Positions 27,285 through 35,747 of a DNA stretch of 64,000 bases are shown piece by piece; within the stretch, counting starts at the first letter, position 1, and each line of letters begins with the position of its first letter. A program made the position numbers and the translations under genes. The notes beneath the pieces were generated by a model. That model made no database searches. It was given only the letters and a program-made list of their open reading frames with translations, and was not told where the DNA came from. This DNA comes from Spirochaetia bacterium (GTDB taxonomy: Bacteria > Spirochaetota > Leptospiria > Turneriellales > JAOUOS01): positions 87,679 through 151,678 of the forward strand of contig JAOUOS010000004.1 in the NCBI GenBank assembly GCA_029880285.1, in the 5' to 3' direction.

Positions 27285-28607
27285 ATGAAATCTAATTATA
27301 CTGAAATAAAATATTTTTTAATTTTAACCACTATCTTTCTGCTAATTCGGTGTAGTGAAGAGAAAATTTGCGATAGAAATATAGAAATAATTAATAAACA
27401 TGACGTAGAAGGCTATTCAAATAAAATTAGTTATTCTCCAGGTGAAACTATAGATTTTCATATTCATTCTTTAACTGATACTATAGATATAGAAATTATT
27501 CGATATGGTAGAACTAACCAAAGTATTTATAAAGGATATAATATCCCATCAATACAACAAAATTACGACTGTGGCGCCGATTTTTATGGATGCAATTGGA
27601 AAATAACATACCAATATATTATTCCAGAAAATTTACTGTCAGGTATTTATTCAGCTTTTTTAACTAATAAAAATAATGAAGAATTTTATATTTCATTTGT
27701 GATAAAAAATAATTCATACATTAAATCAGATATTGTAATATTGGCTAATACAAATACTTGGCAAGCCTATAACGCATGGGAAGGCAATTCTTTTTATAAA
27801 TTCAAATATGGCGAAAGGATAAAAGCCGCGGAATTTTTAAGTTTTTTAAGGCCAAATATTGCTGATTCACCTGAAAGTAATACGGGGCATCTATTAAATG
27901 CCGAATTACACTTATATCGTTGGATAGAAGAGAAAAATTATGCTTATGATGTCATTGCCGATATTGATTTACATAATAACCAAAACGTATTAAATGATTA
28001 TAAAATGATAATTTTAAATGCTCATCCAGAATATTTTACGACAGAAATGTATAATCATCTGCTTTTATTTATTAAAAACGGGGGTAATTTAATCTATTTA
28101 GGAGGTAATGCTATCTTTCGAAAAGTTATCTTATCAGATAATCAAATTGAGAGGCTTCAATTAACTGATTATCATAATTTAGCATACGGTAAAGGTGGTG
28201 AATGGGATAATTTGGGACGATCTCAAGATTCGATTTTGGGTATCAAATATTCACCCTCTGGCTATAATACTTATTTCCCGTATAGGGTTATAGATTCTAA
28301 CCATTGGATATTTAATGATACAAATTTAAAAAATGGAGATACTTTTGGAGAAGAAAGTCTTAATGGAGGTGCCGCCTCAGGACATGAATTAGATAAAATA
28401 GGAGAAATATATTATTCTGATTCTTTTATTCATTTGGCCAAAGGTATGAATCCAGAAGAAAGTGGGGCAGATATGGTTTTTTTTGAAATGCCAAATGGCG
28501 GTGGAAAAGTTTTTTCTGTAGGTTCCATAACATTTACTGGAAGTTTACCTGTTGATGAGAATGTAAGTATAATAGTTGAAAATGTAATAAATAAATTCTT
28601 AAATTGA
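27285..28607 (+). CDS. N,N-dimethylformamidase large-subunit-like lipoprotein
   Basis: The 440-aa protein starts with a signal sequence ending FLLIRC (Cys23), a lipobox. The mature part has a beta-sandwich (SYSPGETIDFHIHS, then IEIIRYGR near 90) and a GATase-like domain with LANTNTWQAYNAWEG (near 152-165), DYKMIILNAHPEYFT and GGNLIYLGGNA. This matches the dimethylformamidase beta-subunit/C-terminal domain family. Its true substrate is unknown. Outer surface or periplasm is likely. It follows the sugar transferase by 14 nt and precedes the barrel gene by 6 nt. Confidence 0.78.
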   Translation: MKSNYTEIKYFLILTTIFLLIRCSEEKICDRNIEIINKHDVEGYSNKISYSPGETIDFHIHSLTDTIDIEIIRYGRTNQSIYKGYNIPSIQQNYDCGADFYGCNWKITYQYIIPENLLSGIYSAFLTNKNNEEFYISFVIKNNSYIKSDIVILANTNTWQAYNAWEGNSFYKFKYGERIKAAEFLSFLRPNIADSPESNTGHLLNAELHLYRWIEEKNYAYDVIADIDLHNNQNVLNDYKMIILNAHPEYFTTEMYNHLLLFIKNGGNLIYLGGNAIFRKVILSDNQIERLQLTDYHNLAYGKGGEWDNLGRSQDSILGIKYSPSGYNTYFPYRVIDSNHWIFNDTNLKNGDTFGEESLNGGAASGHELDKIGEIYYSDSFIHLAKGMNPEESGADMVFFEMPNGGGKVFSVGSITFTGSLPVDENVSIIVENVINKFLN

Positions 28608-28613
28608 TGGTTT

Positions 28614-29243
28614 ATGAAAAAATACTTCAAAAATATATTATTTACTTTCATTATTATTAGTTTTGCAGATAGTATAATCGCATCTGAAATACCTACGGAC
28701 GAAAAAGAGAATAAACTAAGTATTAATTTAGCACTATTAACGGGATTATGGGCGCCATTAGGTAATAACAAAGTCTTAGGCAATCATCCAGAATTTGAAT
28801 TGAATATTGGTATTGAATATGCTAAATTTCAAATTAACATGAATGGCGCTTTTAGATTTTTAAAAATGGAAAGATATATTTTACTAGAAGAAGATAATGT
28901 GCTATACGCAACAAATGATTATTTAAGTTCTATATTTGGATTTGATGTCTTTTTATCAGCTTTTAAGAATCTAAATCACAATATAGGTTCGACGATAGGT
29001 GTCTCTTATGAAAAAATTGAGATCCTAACTGATAAAAAGTATGCAATTGGAAAAAACATATCAATTGAGACATTGAATTATATTTTTGGTGTAAAATATT
29101 TTTATTTTTTTAATAATAATTCTTTTATACTGAGCCAAATAAATTATAATTTAGTAGATAATTTCATACCAGTAGGCCCAAATTTTTCAGGCCATGCACT
29201 GAACATAAAGCTTGGATATGGAATTAGTTTTTCAATGGATTGA
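28614..29243 (+). CDS. hypothetical outer-membrane beta-barrel, 209 aa
   Basis: A signal peptide (ILFTFIIISFADSIIA, cleavage near IIAS at about 24) is followed by alternating strands such as FELNIGIEYAKFQINMNGAF, IGSTIGVSYEKI and ALNIKLGYGISFS, the pattern of a small barrel. I do not recognise a family. It is the last gene of the plus-strand run, 6 nt after the dimethylformamidase-like lipoprotein, and the two may work together at the surface. Confidence 0.65.
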   Translation: MKKYFKNILFTFIIISFADSIIASEIPTDEKENKLSINLALLTGLWAPLGNNKVLGNHPEFELNIGIEYAKFQINMNGAFRFLKMERYILLEEDNVLYATNDYLSSIFGFDVFLSAFKNLNHNIGSTIGVSYEKIEILTDKKYAIGKNISIETLNYIFGVKYFYFFNNNSFILSQINYNLVDNFIPVGPNFSGHALNIKLGYGISFSMD

Positions 29244-29306
29244 TTGACTATATTTTAATGAATACGGTCAGTTGGTTGACTATATTATGCATAATAACAT
29301 ATTATA

Positions 29307-30398
29307 TTAACTTAAAAGCGCTTTAACAATCTTCTCGCCCGCGCTGCCGTCGCCGTATAAAGACATCGAATAATCTTTTTCAACTGAAAAAAACGATTCT
29401 TCATATTTTATGATATTTTCTCTATCCGCACCAGTTAGAATATTAAATTTATTTTTAATTAGTTCTACCCATTCTGTTTCATCGCGAAGAGTGATGCACG
29501 GCTTTTCAAAAAAATAGGCTTCTTTTTGCAAACCGCCTGAATCGGTAAAAACGCCCTTGCAGTTATCCAAAAGATAAATCATATCAAAATAACCCACCGG
29601 ATCAATAATTTCAATGTTTTTTACTTCTACATTAAAATCTTTTAATTTTTTTTTTGTGCGCGGATGTAAAGGCAGAATAACTTTGGTTTTTTGTGAAATA
29701 CTATCAAGCGCCAATATTATAGTTTTTAATCTTTCTTCTTCGTCTGTATTTTCGGCACGGTGTATTGTACAGGCATAAAATCCATCCGACTTATTAACAA
29801 GCTCTTTAATATAAACACTTTCTTTTTTCATTTCTTTATAAAATAAAGCGGCGTCATACATAACATCACCGCATTGAATAACGTATGTATTTTTATTATT
29901 TTGTATACCTTCATTTTTTAAATTTTGTACCGCCGTATCGGTTGGGCAAAAAAGCCATTTAGAAATATGATCAGAAAGTATTCTGTTTATTTCTTCAGGC
30001 ATTTTTTTATTAAAAGACCTTAATCCGGCTTCTACATGAGCCACCGGAACATGAACTTTTGAAGCGGCAAGAGCTCCGGCTAAAGTAGAATTTGTATCGC
30101 CATAAATAAGTAAAACATCAGGATTTTCTTTAAAAATTGTTTTTTCAATTTCTATTAACATATTACCCGTCATCTCGCCGTGTAACGAACCGCCTATGCC
30201 AAGATTATACTTTGGCTTGGGTATTTTCATCTCGTCAAAAAATACATCTGACATATTTTTATCGTAATGCTGGCCGGTATGAACAATAATTTCATTTATT
30301 TTATTTTCATAACTTTGGTTATGGTTTTCAATGGCCCTTGAAACAACGGCAGCTTTCACAAACTGCGGTCGGGCGCCTATAATTGTTAGTATTTTCAT
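29307..30398 (-). CDS. non-hydrolysing UDP-GlcNAc 2-epimerase family (WbpI-like)
   Basis: The 363-aa product has the epimerase fold: GARPQFVKAAVV (7-18), TGQHYDKNMSDVFFDEM, GDTNSTLAGALAA, HVEAGLRSF and TDSGGLQKEAYFF followed by CITLRDETEW. The Phe-rich GGLQKEAYFF/TLRDETEWVEL wording is typical of the WbpI side (UDP-GlcNAc3NAcA 2-epimerases), whereas the enzyme at 50820 has the WecB wording. It makes a manno-configured sugar nucleotide. Overlaps the next gene's stop by 4 nt. Last gene of the long minus-strand run. Confidence 0.85.
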   Translation of the reverse strand: MKILTIIGARPQFVKAAVVSRAIENHNQSYENKINEIIVHTGQHYDKNMSDVFFDEMKIPKPKYNLGIGGSLHGEMTGNMLIEIEKTIFKENPDVLLIYGDTNSTLAGALAASKVHVPVAHVEAGLRSFNKKMPEEINRILSDHISKWLFCPTDTAVQNLKNEGIQNNKNTYVIQCGDVMYDAALFYKEMKKESVYIKELVNKSDGFYACTIHRAENTDEEERLKTIILALDSISQKTKVILPLHPRTKKKLKDFNVEVKNIEIIDPVGYFDMIYLLDNCKGVFTDSGGLQKEAYFFEKPCITLRDETEWVELIKNKFNILTGADRENIIKYEESFFSVEKDYSMSLYGDGSAGEKIVKALLS

Positions 30399-31513
30399 CT
30401 ATTACCTTCTAATATTTTTTTATATACCATTAACAACTTTTTTTCTTCTCTTTTCCAGTTAAAGAATTTCTCTACGGCCCTTCTGCCGTTTTTACCCATT
30501 TCTTTTGCTTTTTGCGGATTCTCGTATAAATACTGAATAGCTTTTTTAATTTCTTCATGATTTTTGGGATTAACACAAATTCCGCATTTATAAATGCTGA
30601 TTAAAGATTCCCACAGGGGAAAATTAGAACAAATTACCGGCACAGACGCAGAAATATATTCATAAAGTTTATTGGGTTGTGTACTTATATGATTTGCCGC
30701 AGGATAAAAAATCACCAGGCCGGCAAATGAACTGCTAAGTATCTCTTTTATTTTTTTTCTTTCTATTACCCCAAGCTCGTTTACATTTTCCCAGCCCTCT
30801 GTTTTAACTGCCTCATTTCTTAGCTCTTTACTTTCAAATTTACCCGCTAAGTTCAATTTAACAGGCAAATCTCGTATAGATTTTACCATTTCTATAATTC
30901 CTCTAATTTTAGAAATAACGCCAACATATGAAATTTCTGTTTTATTAATATTTTTCATTCTTTCATCTGCAATTAAATCATTTAAAATCGGATAATTATT
31001 AATAGTTATAGCATTACGCGTTACTTTCTTAAATCTTGCTTTAATATCTCTTCTGGCTGTAAGCAGATAATTAAATTTTTTTGCGGTGAAATTTTCATAC
31101 ATTCTAACTAAAATAGAAACAGGTTTTCTACAAATTTTAGGCATCCATTCTCTATCAAGAATCGCCTTTGGAAAATTTTCATGCACATCATAAATAACAA
31201 TTTTTCCCTTTTTCTTTAATTTTAAACCAGCGCCTATTAATTCATAATCATGAAAATGATATAGATCGGCGTTTATTTCTAATGCTTTTTTATACACTTT
31301 TTTTGTTGTATTAAACATTCTATTAAAACGGCCTTTTAATATACCTGTATCTATAATATTTACCTTATCTTTAAATTCATCGCCTTTTCCATCTGCCACA
31401 ACAAGAAAAACATTATAACCTGCGTTCGCTATTGAACAGCATTCTTTTAAAAATATTCTTACATCATAACGGCTATGAGCCGAAGTTAGATGGCAAATTG
31501 TTTTCATAATCAA
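30395..31513 (-). CDS. glycosyltransferase family 4
   Basis: A 372-aa GT-B enzyme. The N-terminal half has CHLTSAHSRYDVRIFLKEC and DLYHFHDYELI; the C-terminal half has EYISASVPVICSNFPLWESLI and the typical ending of GT4 proteins (NPKNHEEIKKAIQYL, EKFFNW). It would use a sugar nucleotide in the cytoplasm. The last 4 nt overlap the epimerase start (ATGA), and the deacetylase-like gene ends one base before its start. Confidence 0.88.
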   Translation of the reverse strand: MIMKTICHLTSAHSRYDVRIFLKECCSIANAGYNVFLVVADGKGDEFKDKVNIIDTGILKGRFNRMFNTTKKVYKKALEINADLYHFHDYELIGAGLKLKKKGKIVIYDVHENFPKAILDREWMPKICRKPVSILVRMYENFTAKKFNYLLTARRDIKARFKKVTRNAITINNYPILNDLIADERMKNINKTEISYVGVISKIRGIIEMVKSIRDLPVKLNLAGKFESKELRNEAVKTEGWENVNELGVIERKKIKEILSSSFAGLVIFYPAANHISTQPNKLYEYISASVPVICSNFPLWESLISIYKCGICVNPKNHEEIKKAIQYLYENPQKAKEMGKNGRRAVEKFFNWKREEKKLLMVYKKILEGNR

Positions 31514-32629
31514 TTATTTATTTGAAATAAACTCTTTTTTTAAGTCTGCAATATTTAAAGTTTTATATCTCTTACAAACTAACTCAAGATTTTTAAGAGC
31601 GATACTTGACATTGTTTTAGGATGCCCAACAAGTGTTACAATCTCTTTTTGCTTAACTTTTCTTAACAAACTATTAAAAAAGAAAGGATAATATGAATCT
31701 ATATAAATTGGCGTATAATTTCGTTTTAATTCTTTTAAGTAAACTATTATTTTATTTTCTGTTCTAATTCTACTCATGCCTTTGCCATCGCCGTAATAAT
31801 TCATGTATCTTCTGATATATCTGCTTATTAGCCGATAAATAATTGAAAATTTTGCTGTTGCAACCGGAATTTCTGTAAAAAAACCTTCTTTATCTATAAT
31901 TACCGGCTCTTTACTGAACTGCCAATAATTTTTTTTCTTATCAACATTACTATAATCATAATAATGATTAGGAAGCTCTAATTTTTTTTCGCCGGCAATT
32001 ACACTAAAATCAAATTTTATTTTAGTTTTAATAAAATTTTTTTTAATAATCGGTGAGAAGGGCATTATTGACCAGCCGCCCGCTCTAAAAGCAGATACCT
32101 TTTGATTTGTTTTCGCTTTTTTGTAAATACTATTTATCAAATTAGACCCCTCAGAAAATATTTTTTCTATTTCTTTTTCTGTAAGTGAATGTAAGCGATA
32201 TTTTTCATGCGATGTAAAATACCATCTATCTTTAACCAAAGGTTTCGCGTCAAGCCAGTGCGGATGCAAATGTAATTCTATACTATTATTATTTTTAACA
32301 AGATCAATTAATTGATTTTCAATTTTTTTATAATCAGGATGATTATTTTTTTTAAGATGTAAGATATACGTTGTATCTACAAAAAAAATCGCTTTGGCTT
32401 TATGTTTTATAAGTACATCACGTATTTTATTCGCAGGCTCAATTAAAGATTTTTCGCATGTTCCGCTGTCTTTGCCTAAAAACAATTCATAATCAAAGGT
32501 AATAATAGCTTTTTGGTTTTTTTTTTGCTCGGCCAAATTATTAAAATCTTTTTTTGCTTTACCCGGCTTTAATAAACTATAAAAAAAACCAAGAATAATT
32601 TTAATATATTTTATAAGTTTTAATTTCAT
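31514..32629 (-). CDS. polysaccharide deacetylase-like (NodB-fold) protein
   Basis: The 371-aa protein resembles NodB-fold deacetylases: ITFDYELFLG (near residue 44), AIFFVDTTY, the metal-type ELHLHPHW (near 118), AFRAGGWSI (near 184) and the late VGHPKTM. The first motif has Tyr where the family often has Asp-Asp, so activity is uncertain but the fold is clear. It may remove acetyl from an amino sugar. It lies 6 nt after the FemAB-like gene. Confidence 0.72.
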   Translation of the reverse strand: MKLKLIKYIKIILGFFYSLLKPGKAKKDFNNLAEQKKNQKAIITFDYELFLGKDSGTCEKSLIEPANKIRDVLIKHKAKAIFFVDTTYILHLKKNNHPDYKKIENQLIDLVKNNNSIELHLHPHWLDAKPLVKDRWYFTSHEKYRLHSLTEKEIEKIFSEGSNLINSIYKKAKTNQKVSAFRAGGWSIMPFSPIIKKNFIKTKIKFDFSVIAGEKKLELPNHYYDYSNVDKKKNYWQFSKEPVIIDKEGFFTEIPVATAKFSIIYRLISRYIRRYMNYYGDGKGMSRIRTENKIIVYLKELKRNYTPIYIDSYYPFFFNSLLRKVKQKEIVTLVGHPKTMSSIALKNLELVCKRYKTLNIADLKKEFISNK

Positions 32630-32635
32630 TCAAAT

Positions 32636-33505
32636 TTATCTTATAATTTTACGAATTCTCTTTAATATTTTATAAATTAAATAATTTAATGAATTTAATT
32701 TAAGTGACCAAAAATAACAGGGGACAAATTCACCGCCAAATCTTTCTTTAAATCTAAAGATGCCCTCTAATCTTTTATTGGGCGCTTTTTTTCGAGCTCC
32801 CCCAAAATCATATTTTTTTATACCTTTTAATTTTAAAATTTTTATAATTTCCCATTGTAACATATTAGAAGAACCTAAAACAGCGTCACTCTTTATTCCC
32901 CCATGCAAATAATACCCCGTACTTGAATCAAATGGAACAATAGCTGCTGCCTGTAGTTTTTCATCTAAAAAAGCTCCAATAAATAAAACATTATTTTTTA
33001 AATTCTCTTTTATACTATTTATATATTCTAATGACCAACCTGAACGATTATCTTTGGCATATACTTCTTTTATAATTTCATAGATATCTTCAGGTTTAAC
33101 ATCTGTTTTTACCTTAACATTTTCTTTTTCAGCTTTTCGAATTACGTTTCTATGCTTCGAGTGAATTTTAGACCAAATTTCATCTTCTGACTGGTTTAAA
33201 TTAACCACATAAGTTCCAAATTCCATCTCAATTTTAGAACCATGTTTTTCAAGCTCTTCTTTATTTAGAAATCGGCTCATGTTAAAATTACATTCAATGG
33301 CCGATACATTTTCTTTTTTTGCTTTATCAATTATTCCAATTAAATCATAAACTTCTTGATAAAGAATCCAGATTTTAATATGGATAATTTTTATTTCGCC
33401 AATAAATATATTATTATCATTTAATACAATTAAAACAGGTTTAATTCTTTTATTGTTATTTGAAACAATATTTAACCAGTTTTCAGATAGAAATATATTA
33501 TTCAT
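32636..33505 (-). CDS. FemAB/GNAT-fold transferase
   Basis: The 289-aa product has the FemAB-like pattern in its second half: WSKIHSKHRNVIRKAEKENV (near 110), IGAFLDEKLQAAAIVPFD, a Gly-rich tyrosine strand YYLHGGIKS, LQWEIIKILKLKGIKKYDFGG, and FKERFGGEF. Such enzymes add amino acids from tRNA or acyl groups; in sugar loci related proteins acylate amino sugars. It is in tight spacing with its neighbours. The substrate cannot be read. Confidence 0.75.
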   Translation of the reverse strand: MNNIFLSENWLNIVSNNNKRIKPVLIVLNDNNIFIGEIKIIHIKIWILYQEVYDLIGIIDKAKKENVSAIECNFNMSRFLNKEELEKHGSKIEMEFGTYVVNLNQSEDEIWSKIHSKHRNVIRKAEKENVKVKTDVKPEDIYEIIKEVYAKDNRSGWSLEYINSIKENLKNNVLFIGAFLDEKLQAAAIVPFDSSTGYYLHGGIKSDAVLGSSNMLQWEIIKILKLKGIKKYDFGGARKKAPNKRLEGIFRFKERFGGEFVPCYFWSLKLNSLNYLIYKILKRIRKIIR

Positions 33506-33517
33506 TACTAAGGTTTT

Positions 33518-34507
33518 TTATGAATTTATCTCTTTATATTCTTCAAAACTTCTTTCTGTAGATACTTCATATAAAAATCCATTAAATTTATTATAGTTTT
33601 GAATACTATCAGAATTTCTTTCTGGAAAATATACAGTTCTTACAGGCAGATAAGGATATTCTTTTTCTATAAAAAGTTTATGTTTAGAGTAAAAAATATA
33701 TTTATAATAAGAAAATCTTTTCAATTTCTTCGCTTCATAGATATCTTCAGGCAAAATATTTTTTAACTTATTAAAATTAATCTTTCTTCGTTTTTCAATT
33801 TTTTCATAATTATTCAAAACATATGATGCTGCATTTACCTGTAATTGGCTTGCCTGAAATCTTTTTGACAGAAAATAGTAAAAATACTTGAAATAATTTA
33901 ATCCGCATCGCTCTTTAAGAAAATTTTCTGAGAATAAATCTTTTTTCTTAAAACTAAATAAATTATATTTTTCAATTAATTCTTTTTTTATGCCAAAGAC
34001 CAATCCGCCTGAGGCCGCTGTTGTTGACTTGCCTGCTCCAAAACTATAAAATCCACCCTCATTAAATTCAACTATGGGTCTACCTTCATACAAAACACCA
34101 TATGACTGAGCGCAGTCATGTATTAAGGGAATATTATTTTCTTTCGCGTAATTTATTATTTCTTCAGTTTGCGGATGCAATATACCATACATATGCGGTA
34201 AAACGATTAAATTGTATTTTTCTTTATCAAAATTCTTTTTTTGAAATAGCATAAAATAATTATCAGACGAAATATCAGTAAATGCCGGTGTCTTTTTTTC
34301 TAATTTTATGGCTCTTGCAACTGAAGAACATATTAATGCAGGTATCGCAATTCTAGACTTCTTCTTTAAATTTAAAGAACGAATTAAGAGTCTTAGCGCA
34401 TTTGCTCCTGAAGAAACAAATATGCCGCTTGTAACAAAGTTATAATGATTATACTTGATTTTTTTATAATCATCTGCTTTTAACGGCCCTAAAAATATAT
34501 TACCCAT
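33518..34507 (-). CDS. DegT/DnrJ-type aminotransferase, divergent
   Basis: The 329-aa protein is a divergent DegT-family member: SSGANALRLL (32-41), IPALICSSVARAI, HDCAQSYG (130-137; Asp131, Gln134) and FYSFGAGKSTTAASGG with Lys160 in the PLP position. It probably makes an amino sugar. It is shorter than the usual 360-400 aa, with a reduced C-terminal domain. The 8-nt overlap with the glycosyltransferase upstream suggests coupling. Base composition is CGCG-poor from here to 41.4 kb. Confidence 0.78.
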   Translation of the reverse strand: MGNIFLGPLKADDYKKIKYNHYNFVTSGIFVSSGANALRLLIRSLNLKKKSRIAIPALICSSVARAIKLEKKTPAFTDISSDNYFMLFQKKNFDKEKYNLIVLPHMYGILHPQTEEIINYAKENNIPLIHDCAQSYGVLYEGRPIVEFNEGGFYSFGAGKSTTAASGGLVFGIKKELIEKYNLFSFKKKDLFSENFLKERCGLNYFKYFYYFLSKRFQASQLQVNAASYVLNNYEKIEKRRKINFNKLKNILPEDIYEAKKLKRFSYYKYIFYSKHKLFIEKEYPYLPVRTVYFPERNSDSIQNYNKFNGFLYEVSTERSFEEYKEINS

Positions 34508-35723
34508 TGATTAGTTTTGAATATTCTTTAGCAAGATTTTTATAATAAAACTTCGAAATATTAAATTTAAACTTCTTTTCAGGTTTTTTATAAAGCTTGA
34601 TTAACTCTTTTTTTAAATCAGCCTTTTCTACATTTATAGAATAACCAATATCATATTTTTTGAAATAATCTTCTATATCGCCGCCATAATTTAATGATAC
34701 ACAGGGTACTTTCATCATAGCATACTCATATATTTTTGTGGATACAAGATAGGGATACACTTTTGCGTTTAATTGCAACCCATATTTTGATAATACAAGA
34801 TACTCAAACGCTTTCTCTTGACTCATTATTGGTTTTAATTCAATTAGACCTGTTTGAACTAAATCTTCAATTTCAGTTTGAATAAAATTGGGAACATAAG
34901 AACTAATGATTAAGATTTTTTTTATTTTGATTTTATCTTTAATTTCACGTATCGATTTAATAAACTTAAGCAAAAGTTCACTTCTTCCACATGCCACATT
35001 ACCTAGATAAATGAAATCATATAATTTTTGGTTTCTCTTTTTTAAAAGATTCTCATAAAAATCATTTTTATCATAACCATTGTCAATAACATATCCTTTA
35101 CTTTTAGATTCTTTTTTTAAAAATAAATCTAAAAGGCCTTTTGTAACAGCTACAACTTTATCAGCTTGAGCAATCGAAAATCTTTGCCATTCTTCTATTT
35201 TTTTAATTTTATTTACTTCAGGATCTTCATACCAGGGATCTCTAAAATCTTGAATTAATTTTATTTCAGGATTTTTTTCTTTTAATACTGCTGCCCAACG
35301 GTTTGCCTGAAACGGATGCCCAGTAGAGATAACAACTTTTATATTTTCTTCTTTTAGCAATTTTTCACAATAAGCAATCAAAGTCCTACCCCATCTCTGT
35401 GCTTCATCATCAAAATAAAAAATTGATAAGATAAATTTATTTAATAAATACCATAAAATTATTTTTATCTTATTTAAATACTTGTTATTAAAAGATTTAT
35501 ACTTTATATTATGTGGATATAATGATTCAATTTGATGAATTTTTATATTAGGATGATTTACATCTTCAATAAAAGTATTTGGTCCCATCTTTTTCCATCT
35601 TACGGTAACAACATGAATTTCATGTCCCATTTGGGCCAAATATTTACAAAGCTTACTCCATCGAAAACCTCCAACACCAGCATAAGGAGGAAATTTAAAA
35701 GCAATTAATAGAAATTTTTTCAT
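34500..35723 (-). CDS. glycosyltransferase family 4
   Basis: A 407-aa GT-B enzyme. It starts LLIAFKFPPYAGVGGFRWSKL and then has IQDFRDPWYEDPEV near residue 140, DKVVAVTKGL near 188, and the C-terminal ISTKIYEYAMMKVPCVSLNYGG. It acts in the cytoplasm; sugar and linkage are unknown. It lies 24 nt after asnB copy 1 in the minus-strand run. Confidence 0.86.
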   Translation of the reverse strand: MKKFLLIAFKFPPYAGVGGFRWSKLCKYLAQMGHEIHVVTVRWKKMGPNTFIEDVNHPNIKIHQIESLYPHNIKYKSFNNKYLNKIKIILWYLLNKFILSIFYFDDEAQRWGRTLIAYCEKLLKEENIKVVISTGHPFQANRWAAVLKEKNPEIKLIQDFRDPWYEDPEVNKIKKIEEWQRFSIAQADKVVAVTKGLLDLFLKKESKSKGYVIDNGYDKNDFYENLLKKRNQKLYDFIYLGNVACGRSELLLKFIKSIREIKDKIKIKKILIISSYVPNFIQTEIEDLVQTGLIELKPIMSQEKAFEYLVLSKYGLQLNAKVYPYLVSTKIYEYAMMKVPCVSLNYGGDIEDYFKKYDIGYSINVEKADLKKELIKLYKKPEKKFKFNISKFYYKNLAKEYSKLING

Positions 35724-35747
35724 TTAATTAATTATCAAAAGTCAAAA

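Noticed and set aside
29244..29286. Two copies of TTGACTATATT 32 nt apart
   Set aside because: Too short and AT-rich in a converging gene gap; likely chance or remnant.
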